DNA of 9,682 bases from an uncultured Bacillota bacterium. GTDB taxonomy: Bacteria > Bacillota > Clostridia > Peptostreptococcales > Anaerovoracaceae. Shown here in pieces: positions 1-6,433 of the stretch; the first letter of the stretch is position 1, and every line of letters starts with the position of its first letter. The notes beneath the pieces were generated by a model. The model worked only from the letters and a program-made list of their open reading frames with translations. It searched no databases and was not told where the DNA came from. Made by a program: the position numbers and the translations under genes. The DNA lies in the NCBI GenBank assembly GCA_946546075.1, contig CAMNNV010000036.1:1-9682 (forward strand). The letters run 5' to 3'.

Positions 1-719
1 CTGAACAGATCGCAGCAATCTGGCTCGAATCAGTAGTAGGTTCAAACGGCGTTCTTATCCCACCTATCGAATGGTACAAGGGCGTTAGAGCTCTCTGCGA
101 CAAGTATGACATCCTGATGGTTGCTGACGAAGTAATGGCTGGATTCTACAGAACAGGTAAAGCATTCGCATTCCAGAACTTCGACTATCAGCCAGACATG
201 ATCACATTCGCTAAGGGTTCAACTTGCGGATATGTTCCTCTCGGCGGCGTAGTAATGCAGAAGAAGATCGCTGATTTCTTCGACGAGACTTCAATGGGTT
301 GCGGACTTACTTACTCAGCTCATCCAATGGGTTGTGCAGCTGCAGTTGCAACAATTGCTGAATACAAGAAGCAGAACATCGAAGAGAACGTTGCTAAGGT
401 TGGCGCTGTTCTCGCTGAGATCGAAGACGCTATGGTAGATGCTCACAAGAGCGTTGGCCAGGTTAGACACATCGGTCTGTTCTCAGCAATCGAACTGGTT
501 AAGGATAAGGAAACCAGAGAACCACTCGTACCTTTCGGCAAGGATCCTGAAGGCATCATGCCTAAGATCATCGGTATGCTGAAGAATGCAGGTGTTTGGA
601 CATATTCACACGAGAACATGTTCGTTATCTGCCCTCCACTCAACATCACTGAAGAAGAGCTGAGAGAAGCAATGGTAATCGTTAACAACGTTCTTGATTC
701 CGTTGACCAGATGATCTAA
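1..719 (+). CDS. class III (omega) PLP-dependent aminotransferase, C-terminal part
   Basis: The reading frame is already open at the left edge (codons from base 3) and ends with TAA at 717-719, so about 239 codons of a family usually 420-450 long are seen. Visible class III marks are VADEV, whose Asp (126-128) contacts the PLP ring nitrogen, the GFYRTGK stretch, and FAKG with the Schiff-base Lys at 213-215, followed by GYVPLGGV. TYSAHPMGCAAA and the C-terminal CPPLNIT end are also typical. Such enzymes move an amino group from an omega-amine or beta-amino acid to pyruvate or 2-oxoglutarate in the cytosol. The general look is of the group annotated as taurine- or beta-alanine-pyruvate aminotransferases, but the substrate-binding N-terminal part is outside the window, so the substrate is undetermined. 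Codon choice is strongly biased to GCT, AAC, ATC, AAG and TTC, suggesting high expression. A strong terminator follows 30 bases after the stop. Confidence 0.9.
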   Translation, partial: EQIAAIWLESVVGSNGVLIPPIEWYKGVRALCDKYDILMVADEVMAGFYRTGKAFAFQNFDYQPDMITFAKGSTCGYVPLGGVVMQKKIADFFDETSMGCGLTYSAHPMGCAAAVATIAEYKKQNIEENVAKVGAVLAEIEDAMVDAHKSVGQVRHIGLFSAIELVKDKETREPLVPFGKDPEGIMPKIIGMLKNAGVWTYSHENMFVICPPLNITEEELREAMVIVNNVLDSVDQMI

Positions 720-749
720 GCTACGACATCTAAGCATATAGCATAACAC

Positions 750-779
750 AGCCCCGCGCATCACGCGCGGGGCTTTTGT
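750..779 (+). terminator. intrinsic terminator of the aminotransferase gene
   Basis: A perfect 10-bp GC-rich stem, arm AGCCCCGCGC at 750-759 and its complement at 765-774, closes a 5-base loop and is followed by TTTT. It lies 30 bases after the aminotransferase stop and before the converging lexA terminator. Confidence 0.9.
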
Positions 780-783
780 GTAA

Positions 784-825
784 CAAAAAAACGGCTGCTG
801 CCATATTCACTGACAGTACAGCCGT
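784..825 (-). terminator. intrinsic terminator of lexA
   Basis: On the minus strand, 15 bases after the lexA stop, ACGGCTG (825-819) pairs with CAGCCGT (797-791). An inner CTGTC/GGCAG helix (816-812 with 802-798, one G-U pair) is separated by a two-base bulge, and a run of seven T follows. It stands back to back with the plus-strand terminator, so the converging transcripts are insulated from each other. The 121 bases between the two genes hold only these two hairpins. Confidence 0.85.
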
Positions 826-840
826 CATATCCATCTATTA

Positions 841-1482
841 CTAGAAGTACCGGAATACACCCTTGACCTTGCCCAGGATCTTCACATCTTTGACGATGAT
901 CGGACTCATGGAGCTGTTCTCAGGCTGGAGTCTGATGTGGTCACCCTCCTTATAGAAGGTCTTGACCGTAGCTTCGCTCTCAAAGCCGTCGATCATAGCT
1001 GCGACGATGTCACCGTTTCTGACGCTGCTGCGCTTCTCCACGAGGATATAGTCGCCATCCATGATACCAGCCTCTATCATACTCTCCCCTTTGACGGTGA
1101 GCATGAAATTGGTGCCCTCTCCTACGAATCTCTCAGGAACCGGGAATGTATCTTCGATATTCTGTTCTGCCAGGATCGGCGTACCTGCCGCGATCCTGCC
1201 GATAAGAGGCACATCAACAACTGCAGAACTCGGAACGAACTCGCCACCCGGCTCTATGTCAGGACCAGCGTTCTCGTCCTCTACCACCATAAGAGCTCTT
1301 GGCTTAGATGGATCCTTCTTGATATATCCCTGCTTCACAAGGCTTGCAATATCCTTATGGGCTGTTGAAGTTGACTTGATACCCAAGGCGGAGCATATCT
1401 CCCTGACTGTCGGAGGATATCCCTTGAGTCTGATTTCCTGCTTCATGAAATCGAGTATCTTCTGTTCACGATCCTTAAGCAT
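841..1482 (-). CDS. lexA: LexA, SOS-response transcriptional repressor
   Basis: A 213-residue protein, normal for Gram-positive LexA. Residues 1-65 form the winged helix-turn-helix: YPPTVREICSALGIKSTST contains the recognition region. The C-terminal S24 peptidase-like domain follows: the self-cleavage bond is Ala99-Gly100 in GRIAAGTPI, the nucleophile is Ser134 in KGESM, and the general base is Lys174 in ATVKTF. LexA binds SOS boxes as a dimer, and RecA filaments on single-stranded DNA trigger self-cleavage, releasing DNA repair genes. The frame stays open upstream to an ATG at 1563, but the start at 1482 is chosen because GGAGG lies 5 bases before it, the promoter predicts transcription from about 1501, and the extra 27 residues do not resemble LexA. 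Two LexA-like boxes over its promoter indicate autoregulation. Confidence 0.96.
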   Translation of the reverse strand: MLKDREQKILDFMKQEIRLKGYPPTVREICSALGIKSTSTAHKDIASLVKQGYIKKDPSKPRALMVVEDENAGPDIEPGGEFVPSSAVVDVPLIGRIAAGTPILAEQNIEDTFPVPERFVGEGTNFMLTVKGESMIEAGIMDGDYILVEKRSSVRNGDIVAAMIDGFESEATVKTFYKEGDHIRLQPENSSMSPIIVKDVKILGKVKGVFRYF

Positions 1483-1487
1483 AGCTG

Positions 1488-1496
1488 CCTCCCTCC
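1488..1496 (-). promoter_or_regulatory. lexA ribosome binding site
   Basis: The minus strand reads GGAGGGAGG here, with the last GGAGG 5 bases before the ATG at 1482. This settles the start against the upstream in-frame ATG at 1563, which lies upstream of the predicted transcript start. Confidence 0.85.
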
Positions 1497-1507
1497 ATAT
1501 ATGGTTT

Positions 1508-1536
1508 ATTATACCATGTGATACATATAATGTAAA
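1508..1536 (-). promoter_or_regulatory. lexA promoter
   Basis: On the minus strand TTTACA (1536-1531, five of six matches to the -35 consensus) is followed after exactly 17 bases by a perfect TATAAT (1513-1508). Transcription should start near 1501, giving a leader of about 18 bases containing the GGAGG. The -35 overlaps the promoter-proximal LexA box. Confidence 0.85.
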
Positions 1537-1546
1537 CACATGTTTG
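1533..1546 (-). promoter_or_regulatory. LexA (SOS) box, proximal copy
   Basis: The minus strand reads CAAACATGTGTTTA. Against the Gram-positive consensus CGAACRNRYGTTYG it has two mismatches, at positions 2 and 14. It overlaps the lexA -35 hexamer, so bound LexA would block RNA polymerase. The assignment rests on consensus match and position. Confidence 0.65.
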
Positions 1547-1560
1547 TGTACATTTGTTCG
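1547..1560 (-). promoter_or_regulatory. LexA (SOS) box, distal copy
   Basis: The minus strand reads CGAACAAATGTACA, with an intact CGAAC half-site and two mismatches in the other half. It abuts the proximal box directly, with centres 14 bp apart. Confidence 0.65.
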
Positions 1561-1574
1561 CATCTGCTCCCAGA

Positions 1575-1602
1575 GAAAAAGAGCCGCCTTTCGGCAGCTC
1601 TT
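1575..1602 (-). terminator. intrinsic terminator after the VWA gene
   Basis: Ten bases after the VWA stop, a 10-bp stem (1602-1593 with 1588-1579, one G-U pair) closes a GAAA tetraloop and runs into T5. It ends the MoxR/VWA transcript just before the lexA control region. Confidence 0.85.
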
Positions 1603-1611
1603 CGTTGCTAT

Positions 1612-2796
1612 TTACTTGACAAGGAGTTTCTTGATGCCCTTTTCCAGGCCGTCCAGTGTCAGTTCATACATTGGGAAAACTTCCTTGATTGCCTGTATCG
1701 TCTTGTAACCATACGTGTAATCCCACGAATCTTCATCGATAGGATTGAGCCAGATGCACTTCTTATATCTGCGCTTGAACTTCTTGAGCCAGTCGATCCC
1801 CAGCTCGTCATTACCCAGTCCGATCATAGCGTTGCCGCCCCTCCGGAACAGTTCCGATGGCGCCATCGCTGCATCCCCCAGGAAAATGACCTTGTATTCG
1901 CTGTCCAGATTGCCCAGCACCCAGTTTGTTTCCACCCAATCTCCTCTCTTGCAGTAAGGCGTCGTGTAGAGATTGTCATAGATGCAGTTGTGGAAATAAT
2001 AAACCTTGAGGTCCTTGAAGTGGTTCGCCTTGCTTACTGCCTGGAACAGCCTGTTGCAAAGCCTGCTGTACGGAAGCATAGACCCGTCGGAATCTATCAG
2101 CAGCAGCAGCTTGACCGTGTTCTTACGAGGCTTGTCGTAGACGATGTGGAGCATTCCCGCATTTTCGCAGGTCTCATCGATCGTAGCGTCGATATCCAGC
2201 TCCGTCTTGGCGATATCGATCCTCGAGGAATACTGGCGAAGCTTACGGAAAGCCATCTGGAAAGATCTGATGTCGATGACTTTGTCATCTCGGAAATCTT
2301 TGAAGTGACGTTCCCCTGCGATCTGCAGTGCTGACTTATGTCTGCTCTCTCCACCTGTACGTATACCTGTGGTATGATATCCTCCGCGGCCCATGGTGGA
2401 AGTACCGCCTGTACCGATCCAGTACGTACCTCCATCATGCTTCTCTTTCTGTTCTTCGATACGCTCTCGGAACATCCGCATGATTTCTTCGAGTTCTCTA
2501 GGCCATTCGTCGCCTCTTCCCTCGTCTCTCGTCTGTTCATCTTCACTGAGCCATTTCCAGAACTCTTCCGGAAGATCTTCCGGAGTCTTGACATTGTGGA
2601 AGTACTCTGCGAATACGGCGTCGAAATTATCGAAATCCGATTCATTCTTTATCAGGATCGCACGGCAGAGATAATAAAAGCCTTTGAAGGAAGCACGGGC
2701 GAGGCCTTTATCTAATGCCTCTACAAGCGTCATCCACTCGTTTATAGAGACTTCAACGCCTCTGGCTCTAAGCAAGTAAAAGAATTCTAAAAACAT
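1612..2796 (-). CDS. CoxE-like von Willebrand factor A domain protein
   Basis: A 394-residue soluble protein with no signal peptide or membrane segment. Residues 1-115 are charged and helical, a Gly/Thr-rich stretch lies at 122-149, and the VWA-type domain covers about 225-390. The metal-binding (MIDAS) loop reads DSDGSM at 235-240: Asp235 and Ser239 fit the usual DxSxS, but the middle Ser is Asp237. A later conserved Asp may be Asp308 in FLGDAAM. Its partner is the MoxR ATPase gene 27 bases upstream on the same strand. In the family, such VWA proteins act with MoxR ATPases in remodelling or metal insertion of a client enzyme (CoxD/CoxE, RavA/ViaA). The client is unknown here, as neither a molybdenum hydroxylase nor another usual target lies in the window. 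The start is preceded by AAAGGAAG. A terminator follows. Confidence 0.85.
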   Translation of the reverse strand: MFLEFFYLLRARGVEVSINEWMTLVEALDKGLARASFKGFYYLCRAILIKNESDFDNFDAVFAEYFHNVKTPEDLPEEFWKWLSEDEQTRDEGRGDEWPRELEEIMRMFRERIEEQKEKHDGGTYWIGTGGTSTMGRGGYHTTGIRTGGESRHKSALQIAGERHFKDFRDDKVIDIRSFQMAFRKLRQYSSRIDIAKTELDIDATIDETCENAGMLHIVYDKPRKNTVKLLLLIDSDGSMLPYSRLCNRLFQAVSKANHFKDLKVYYFHNCIYDNLYTTPYCKRGDWVETNWVLGNLDSEYKVIFLGDAAMAPSELFRRGGNAMIGLGNDELGIDWLKKFKRRYKKCIWLNPIDEDSWDYTYGYKTIQAIKEVFPMYELTLDGLEKGIKKLLVK

Positions 2797-2823
2797 TGTT
2801 TCTTCCTTTCGCCTTAGCCTGTT

Positions 2824-3666
2824 TTACCATCTTCTGAGTGAATAACCCTTTTCTTTTATTTCATTCATTACGTCGATGTCCTGGTTCTTCTTGAGCAGAA
2901 CGCCTACGAACGGCATTTTCTCACTGAGGTTGCCGACATCGACACCGCTGATCATCAGAGCCTGGATCCAGTCAAGAAGTTCCGAAGTGCTCGGCTTCTT
3001 CTGGAGTTCGTCCATCTTTCTCAGTTCATAGAACGCATCCAGTGCAGCATCTGCGAGAGTCTTGTCCACATCACCGAAGTGTACATCGATGATCTCAGCC
3101 ATCTTCTGCTTGTCAGGGAACTCGATGTAGTGGAAGATGCATCTTCTCAGGAATGCATCCGGCAGTTCCTTCTCTGCGTTTGAAGTGATGATAACGATAG
3201 GTCTGTGGTTCGTCTTGACCGTTTCCTTCGTCTCGTTGATGTAGAATTCCATCTTGTCCAGCTCCCAAAGGAGGTCATTCGGAAATTCCAGATCAGCCTT
3301 ATCGATCTCGTCGATGAGCAGTACTACCTGCTTCTCTGAAGTGAACGCTTCACCCAGTTTACCAAGCTTGATGTACTGTGCGATGTCCTTGACATCCCCT
3401 TCACCGAACTGGCTGTCATATAATCTCTGTACGGTATCGTATACGTACAGACCTTCCTGTGCTTTAGTCGTTGATTTGATGCCCCAGATGATCAGATCCA
3501 TTCCAAGTGCTTCTGAAATAGCTTCAGCAAGCATTGTCTTGCCTGTTCCCGGTTCACCCTTGATGAGGAGCGGTTTCTCCAGTGCTATAGCCACGTTTAC
3601 CGCATTCATCAGTTCTTCAGTAACAACGTAATTGTCACTGCCTTTAAAAACATTCATGTCTTTCAT
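2824..3666 (-). CDS. MoxR-family AAA+ ATPase
   Basis: A 280-residue, single-module AAA+ ATPase. Walker A is GEPGTGKT at 37-44, Walker B is LLIDEID at 116-122 with catalytic Glu120, sensor 1 is Asn163 in TSNAEKELPDAF, and arginines at 174-175 are candidates for the arginine finger. The end (SLRRW) fits the compact MoxR form of about 280-330 residues. It likely forms a cytosolic hexameric ring that works with the VWA protein encoded 27 bases downstream, as in MoxR/CoxE-type pairs. The ATG at 3666 is preceded, about 12 bases away, by AGGAGAGG; Met4 is a less likely alternative. It has its own extended -10 promoter, although no terminator was found after the upstream alcohol dehydrogenase gene, so some read-through is possible. 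Confidence 0.93.
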   Translation of the reverse strand: MKDMNVFKGSDNYVVTEELMNAVNVAIALEKPLLIKGEPGTGKTMLAEAISEALGMDLIIWGIKSTTKAQEGLYVYDTVQRLYDSQFGEGDVKDIAQYIKLGKLGEAFTSEKQVVLLIDEIDKADLEFPNDLLWELDKMEFYINETKETVKTNHRPIVIITSNAEKELPDAFLRRCIFHYIEFPDKQKMAEIIDVHFGDVDKTLADAALDAFYELRKMDELQKKPSTSELLDWIQALMISGVDVGNLSEKMPFVGVLLKKNQDIDVMNEIKEKGYSLRRW

Positions 3667-3700
3667 TTTTTAACAAATCCTCTCCTAACTCAACTTTTGT

Positions 3701-3760
3701 GAGACTTTATTGCGACGAAAGTATTATATCATAAACCCTAACGTAATGGGAGACTTTGTT
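3701..3760. repeat. pair of 11-bp direct repeats flanking the moxR promoter
   Basis: GAGACTTTATT at 3701-3711 and GAGACTTTGTT at 3750-3760 are direct repeats with one difference, 49 bp apart, one on each side of the -10. The upstream copy overlaps the stop codon of the alcohol dehydrogenase gene. They could bind a regulator, or be chance. Confidence 0.4.
3723..3731 (-). promoter_or_regulatory. extended -10 promoter for the MoxR/VWA operon
   Basis: The minus strand reads TGATATAAT, a perfect TATAAT with the TGn extension. No good -35 hexamer lies 15-18 bases upstream, as is common with extended -10 promoters. The start of transcription would be near 3716, giving a leader of about 50 bases. 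An 11-bp repeat lies on each side. Confidence 0.7.
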
Positions 3761-4928
3761 ACATCGATTCCCTTAAAATTTCAACGACTTCTTCCCTTGT
3801 CAGAGGTTTATACCCTCCTTCCAGGAGGAATGTGCCGTCAGCGATGCCTTCGATCATATCTTCGGTCACACCAAGCTCCGTGAGATTCATGACAACGCCG
3901 ATTTCTTTCATCCATTTTTCCATGCAGCTGAGTCCTTCGAGAGCAACTTCCTCATCGGAAAGGCCGTAGAGATCGACATCCCATACATTGCGTGCGAATC
4001 TCTGGAACTTCGGCACTCCGTAAGGCAGGATGTATCTGTAGTACGGCATGGAAACGGCTGCCAGAGTCATACCGTGGGTAGCGTTCGTATAGCCGCCTAC
4101 CGACTGGCCCATCATGTGGACCATCCAGTCCGTTGATTTGCCTCTGGATATCAGCGTGTTCAGAGCCCATGTGGCAGTCCACATGAGATTCGATCTTGCT
4201 TCATAATTCTGAGGGTCCTTGACGGAATCCCTTCCGGCTTTGATGACAGCACGAAGAAGACCTTCTGCGATATAATCGCTGGCTGAATCATCGTATCCGG
4301 AGAAGTACTGTTCGCAGATGTGGTTGAAGATATCGTAGATCCCTGCCACCATCTGCTCCTTTGGAAGCGTCATCGTATATCTCGGATCCAGGATGGAGAA
4401 TCTCGGGAACACTTCCTCGTTCGCATAAACGTGACCGATCTTCAGCTTTGAGTCAGGGTCCGTGATAACGGTGCCCGCATTCATCTCAGAGCCTGTGCCT
4501 ACCATGGTCAGCACGCATGCGACCGGCACGATCTCGCAGTCAGGCTCTTCCTGTCTGAGATAGTATTTCTCCCACGGATCATCATCGCAATGGATCGATA
4601 CCGCCACAGCTTTTGAATAATCGCAGACGGAGCCTCCTCCTACGGCAAGCAGCAGATCTGCATTATGCGCTCTTGCGATCTCAACGCCTTCTCTCAGCTT
4701 TCCTGATGTCGGGTTCGGCATCACGCCGGGGATCTCGGCAACATTCTTGCCTGCCTTCTCAAGAGCCGATACGACGTCGTCATATATACCATTCTTCTTG
4801 ATGCTGCCCCCACCGTAGATCAGGACCACGTTAGGACCGTATTTCTCCAGTTCTCCCGGGAGATTTTCGATGGCGTTTTCGCCAAAATAGAGTTTTGTCG
4901 GATTGTAGTAACTGAAATTTCCAAGCAT
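3759..4928 (-). CDS. iron-containing alcohol dehydrogenase (group III, YqhD/butanol dehydrogenase type)
   Basis: A full-length protein of 389 residues (family about 385-390). The N-terminal nucleotide-binding part has IYGGGS at 38-42 and GGGSVCD at 97-103. The helical metal domain has the complete ligand set Asp199, His203, His271 and His285, with the 4- and 14-residue spacings of this family. It reduces aldehydes to alcohols with NADPH or NADH in the cytosol. By overall pattern (NP-KLYFGE start, DPRYTMTLP) it belongs with clostridial NADPH-dependent butanol dehydrogenases and YqhD, which accept many aldehydes, so the natural substrate cannot be named. AAGGAGG precedes the ATG at a good distance. 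It begins 14 bases after the macrodomain-fusion gene, so the two are probably cotranscribed. No hairpin terminator was found after it. Confidence 0.93.
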   Translation of the reverse strand: MLGNFSYYNPTKLYFGENAIENLPGELEKYGPNVVLIYGGGSIKKNGIYDDVVSALEKAGKNVAEIPGVMPNPTSGKLREGVEIARAHNADLLLAVGGGSVCDYSKAVAVSIHCDDDPWEKYYLRQEEPDCEIVPVACVLTMVGTGSEMNAGTVITDPDSKLKIGHVYANEEVFPRFSILDPRYTMTLPKEQMVAGIYDIFNHICEQYFSGYDDSASDYIAEGLLRAVIKAGRDSVKDPQNYEARSNLMWTATWALNTLISRGKSTDWMVHMMGQSVGGYTNATHGMTLAAVSMPYYRYILPYGVPKFQRFARNVWDVDLYGLSDEEVALEGLSCMEKWMKEIGVVMNLTELGVTEDMIEGIADGTFLLEGGYKPLTREEVVEILRESM

Positions 4929-4942
4929 ACCTTTCCTCCTTA

Positions 4943-6433
4943 TTATTCAAACTCCCTCAGGAACCCCTCAGCTTCTGCAAGTTCTGCCGCGCAGGTCCTG
5001 TCCCCGAGGCGTATCCTCTCGTTATAGCAATCGACCATATCTGAAGCCATGCTCTGCAGGCTGTCATTGTCATATTCATCTCTGAGATATTTGATGATCC
5101 TCAGAGCCGCATCCGGGAATGACCATAAGTTCGGATCCGCACAGGAATCCACGAATGCCTTCTGGTACAGTCTGAGTCCGAAATCCGGATCATTTCCCTT
5201 CTGTCCCGTCCTGTACATATCCCCAAGATGGAACGTAGCGCATTCATCCCCGAAGATCGCTGCCTTTTCCCAGCACTCGACGGCCTTGTCTGTATCCTGC
5301 TTCGTTCCGAGTCCGTGAAGATAGCACACACCAAGCCTTCCCAAAGCCGTCACGTTGCCTCCCTGTGCGGCCTTCTGCAGCAGCCTGAAGGCTCTGTCGT
5401 GATCGCACGCTGCGTAGGCTTCCATGCCGTTTTCGTAATCCAGCTGATCCTCTGTCTTCGGTGCCAGATCCTTTTTCATGGCTTCGATGATCTCTCTTGG
5501 CAGGAGCACGCTGTCTCCCCATGGATTGATGGCAAGACCGTCGCAATTCTCTATCCCCAGAGCCCTGTCTATGGCCTCCGGCATGGACATGACGACGCTG
5601 GAAGAGGACTCTCCCTTCGCCTTCTCTGAATTGTTCGTAAAGCACGTCATCCAGTTATCGTCATCATCATCGTTTATGAGCTGGAACATGATATCCCCAT
5701 CATCGTCATAGGCTACCGGCACGATGACCTTGAGCCCCTCGGATGACTCTTTCAGGATGATCTCCAGCAGTTCCTCCAGATCCTCATCGTTCTCCGATTC
5801 GTTCCACACTCTCATAGCCTCTTCCACCGCGGGAGCACCGCCGTGATACGGGTTTTTCTCACCCTCAAAAGGCGCCTCTATCAGTTCCGACTCGTACTCG
5901 TCTTCTTCCTCTTCCCCCAGCATCTCATCGATGACTTTCTGACCGAGGGCCTTGGCGATATCGTCGATAACTGCAAAGTACACATCGATATCCTGCTCCT
6001 GATATAGATCCAGATAATCGGAGCACGACTGTATGGCCTTCTCCCAGGCCTCTTCCTTCGGGTAGCCGTATATGCCCGATGAGATCAGCGGGAACGCTAT
6101 AGAATCACAGCCATTTTCTGCCGCCAGCTCGAGAGCCTTCCTGTAGCAGTTATAGAGTGCTTCCGGCTCCCCATGATTGCCTCCCTGCCAGATCGGGCCA
6201 ACTGCATGGATGATATATTTCGCCTTAAGATCGAATCCTGGCGTGATCACGGCACTTCCGGTAGGACATCCACCGATCTCATCGCATGCTTTCTGAAGTC
6301 TTCTGTGCCCTGCAGCCGCAAAAATAGCTCCACATACGCCGCCTCCTGCCTGAAGACTGCTGTTTGCTGCATTGACGATGCAGTCCACATTCATCTTCGT
6401 GATATCGCGTTTAACGACAGTAATCGAACTCAT
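4943..6433 (-). CDS. macrodomain / SseB-like / Sel1-repeat fusion protein
   Basis: A 496-residue, strongly acidic soluble protein of three parts. Residues 1-170 are a macrodomain with IVNAANSSL (18-27), GGGVCGAIF (30-38) and the phosphate loop PLISSGIYGYP (115-125); such folds bind or hydrolyse ADP-ribose and its esters. The YmdB catalytic Asp35 corresponds to Cys34. An acidic linker (174-186) leads to an SseB-like domain at about 200-322, including VIVPVAYDDDG, an MP--AI segment and INPWGDSVLLPREII; this fold is poorly understood. Residues about 333-430 hold two to three Sel1-type (TPR-like) repeats for protein binding, such as ALGRLGVCYLHGLGTKQD. The ATG at 6433 is chosen for its AAGGAGG and because the frame upstream encodes no macrodomain residues. 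It overlaps the stop of the preceding gene as ATGA, so translation is probably coupled. The function is unknown. Confidence 0.88.
   Translation of the reverse strand: MSSITVVKRDITKMNVDCIVNAANSSLQAGGGVCGAIFAAAGHRRLQKACDEIGGCPTGSAVITPGFDLKAKYIIHAVGPIWQGGNHGEPEALYNCYRKALELAAENGCDSIAFPLISSGIYGYPKEEAWEKAIQSCSDYLDLYQEQDIDVYFAVIDDIAKALGQKVIDEMLGEEEEDEYESELIEAPFEGEKNPYHGGAPAVEEAMRVWNESENDEDLEELLEIILKESSEGLKVIVPVAYDDDGDIMFQLINDDDDDNWMTCFTNNSEKAKGESSSSVVMSMPEAIDRALGIENCDGLAINPWGDSVLLPREIIEAMKKDLAPKTEDQLDYENGMEAYAACDHDRAFRLLQKAAQGGNVTALGRLGVCYLHGLGTKQDTDKAVECWEKAAIFGDECATFHLGDMYRTGQKGNDPDFGLRLYQKAFVDSCADPNLWSFPDAALRIIKYLRDEYDNDSLQSMASDMVDCYNERIRLGDRTCAAELAEAEGFLREFE

Noticed and set aside
1483..1563. 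An N-terminal extension of LexA from the ATG at 1563.
   Set aside because: The lexA promoter would lie inside the coding part; the GGAGG and the start of the LexA domain fit 1482.
937..2334. Long open frames on the plus strand opposite lexA and the VWA gene (937-1368, 1061-1708, 1540-2334).
   Set aside because: They lie antisense to well-recognised genes, resemble no family, lack ribosome binding sites, and run through the terminators and the lexA control region.
1..4928. A taurine-type pathway made of the aminotransferase plus the iron alcohol dehydrogenase, as in taurine to isethionate.
   Set aside because: The genes are on opposite strands, 3 kb apart with lexA and the MoxR pair and terminators between, and the dehydrogenase looks like the butanol/YqhD type.
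2824..4928. A methanol dehydrogenase maturation system suggested by MoxR beside an alcohol dehydrogenase.
   Set aside because: The dehydrogenase is a cytosolic iron-type enzyme, not the periplasmic PQQ enzyme; MoxR has its own promoter, and adjacency alone is weak.
5640..5710. A trinucleotide-like run (repeated TCATCA) as a possible repeat element.
   Set aside because: It encodes an Asp-rich loop (NDDDDDN) in the fusion protein, so codon composition explains it.
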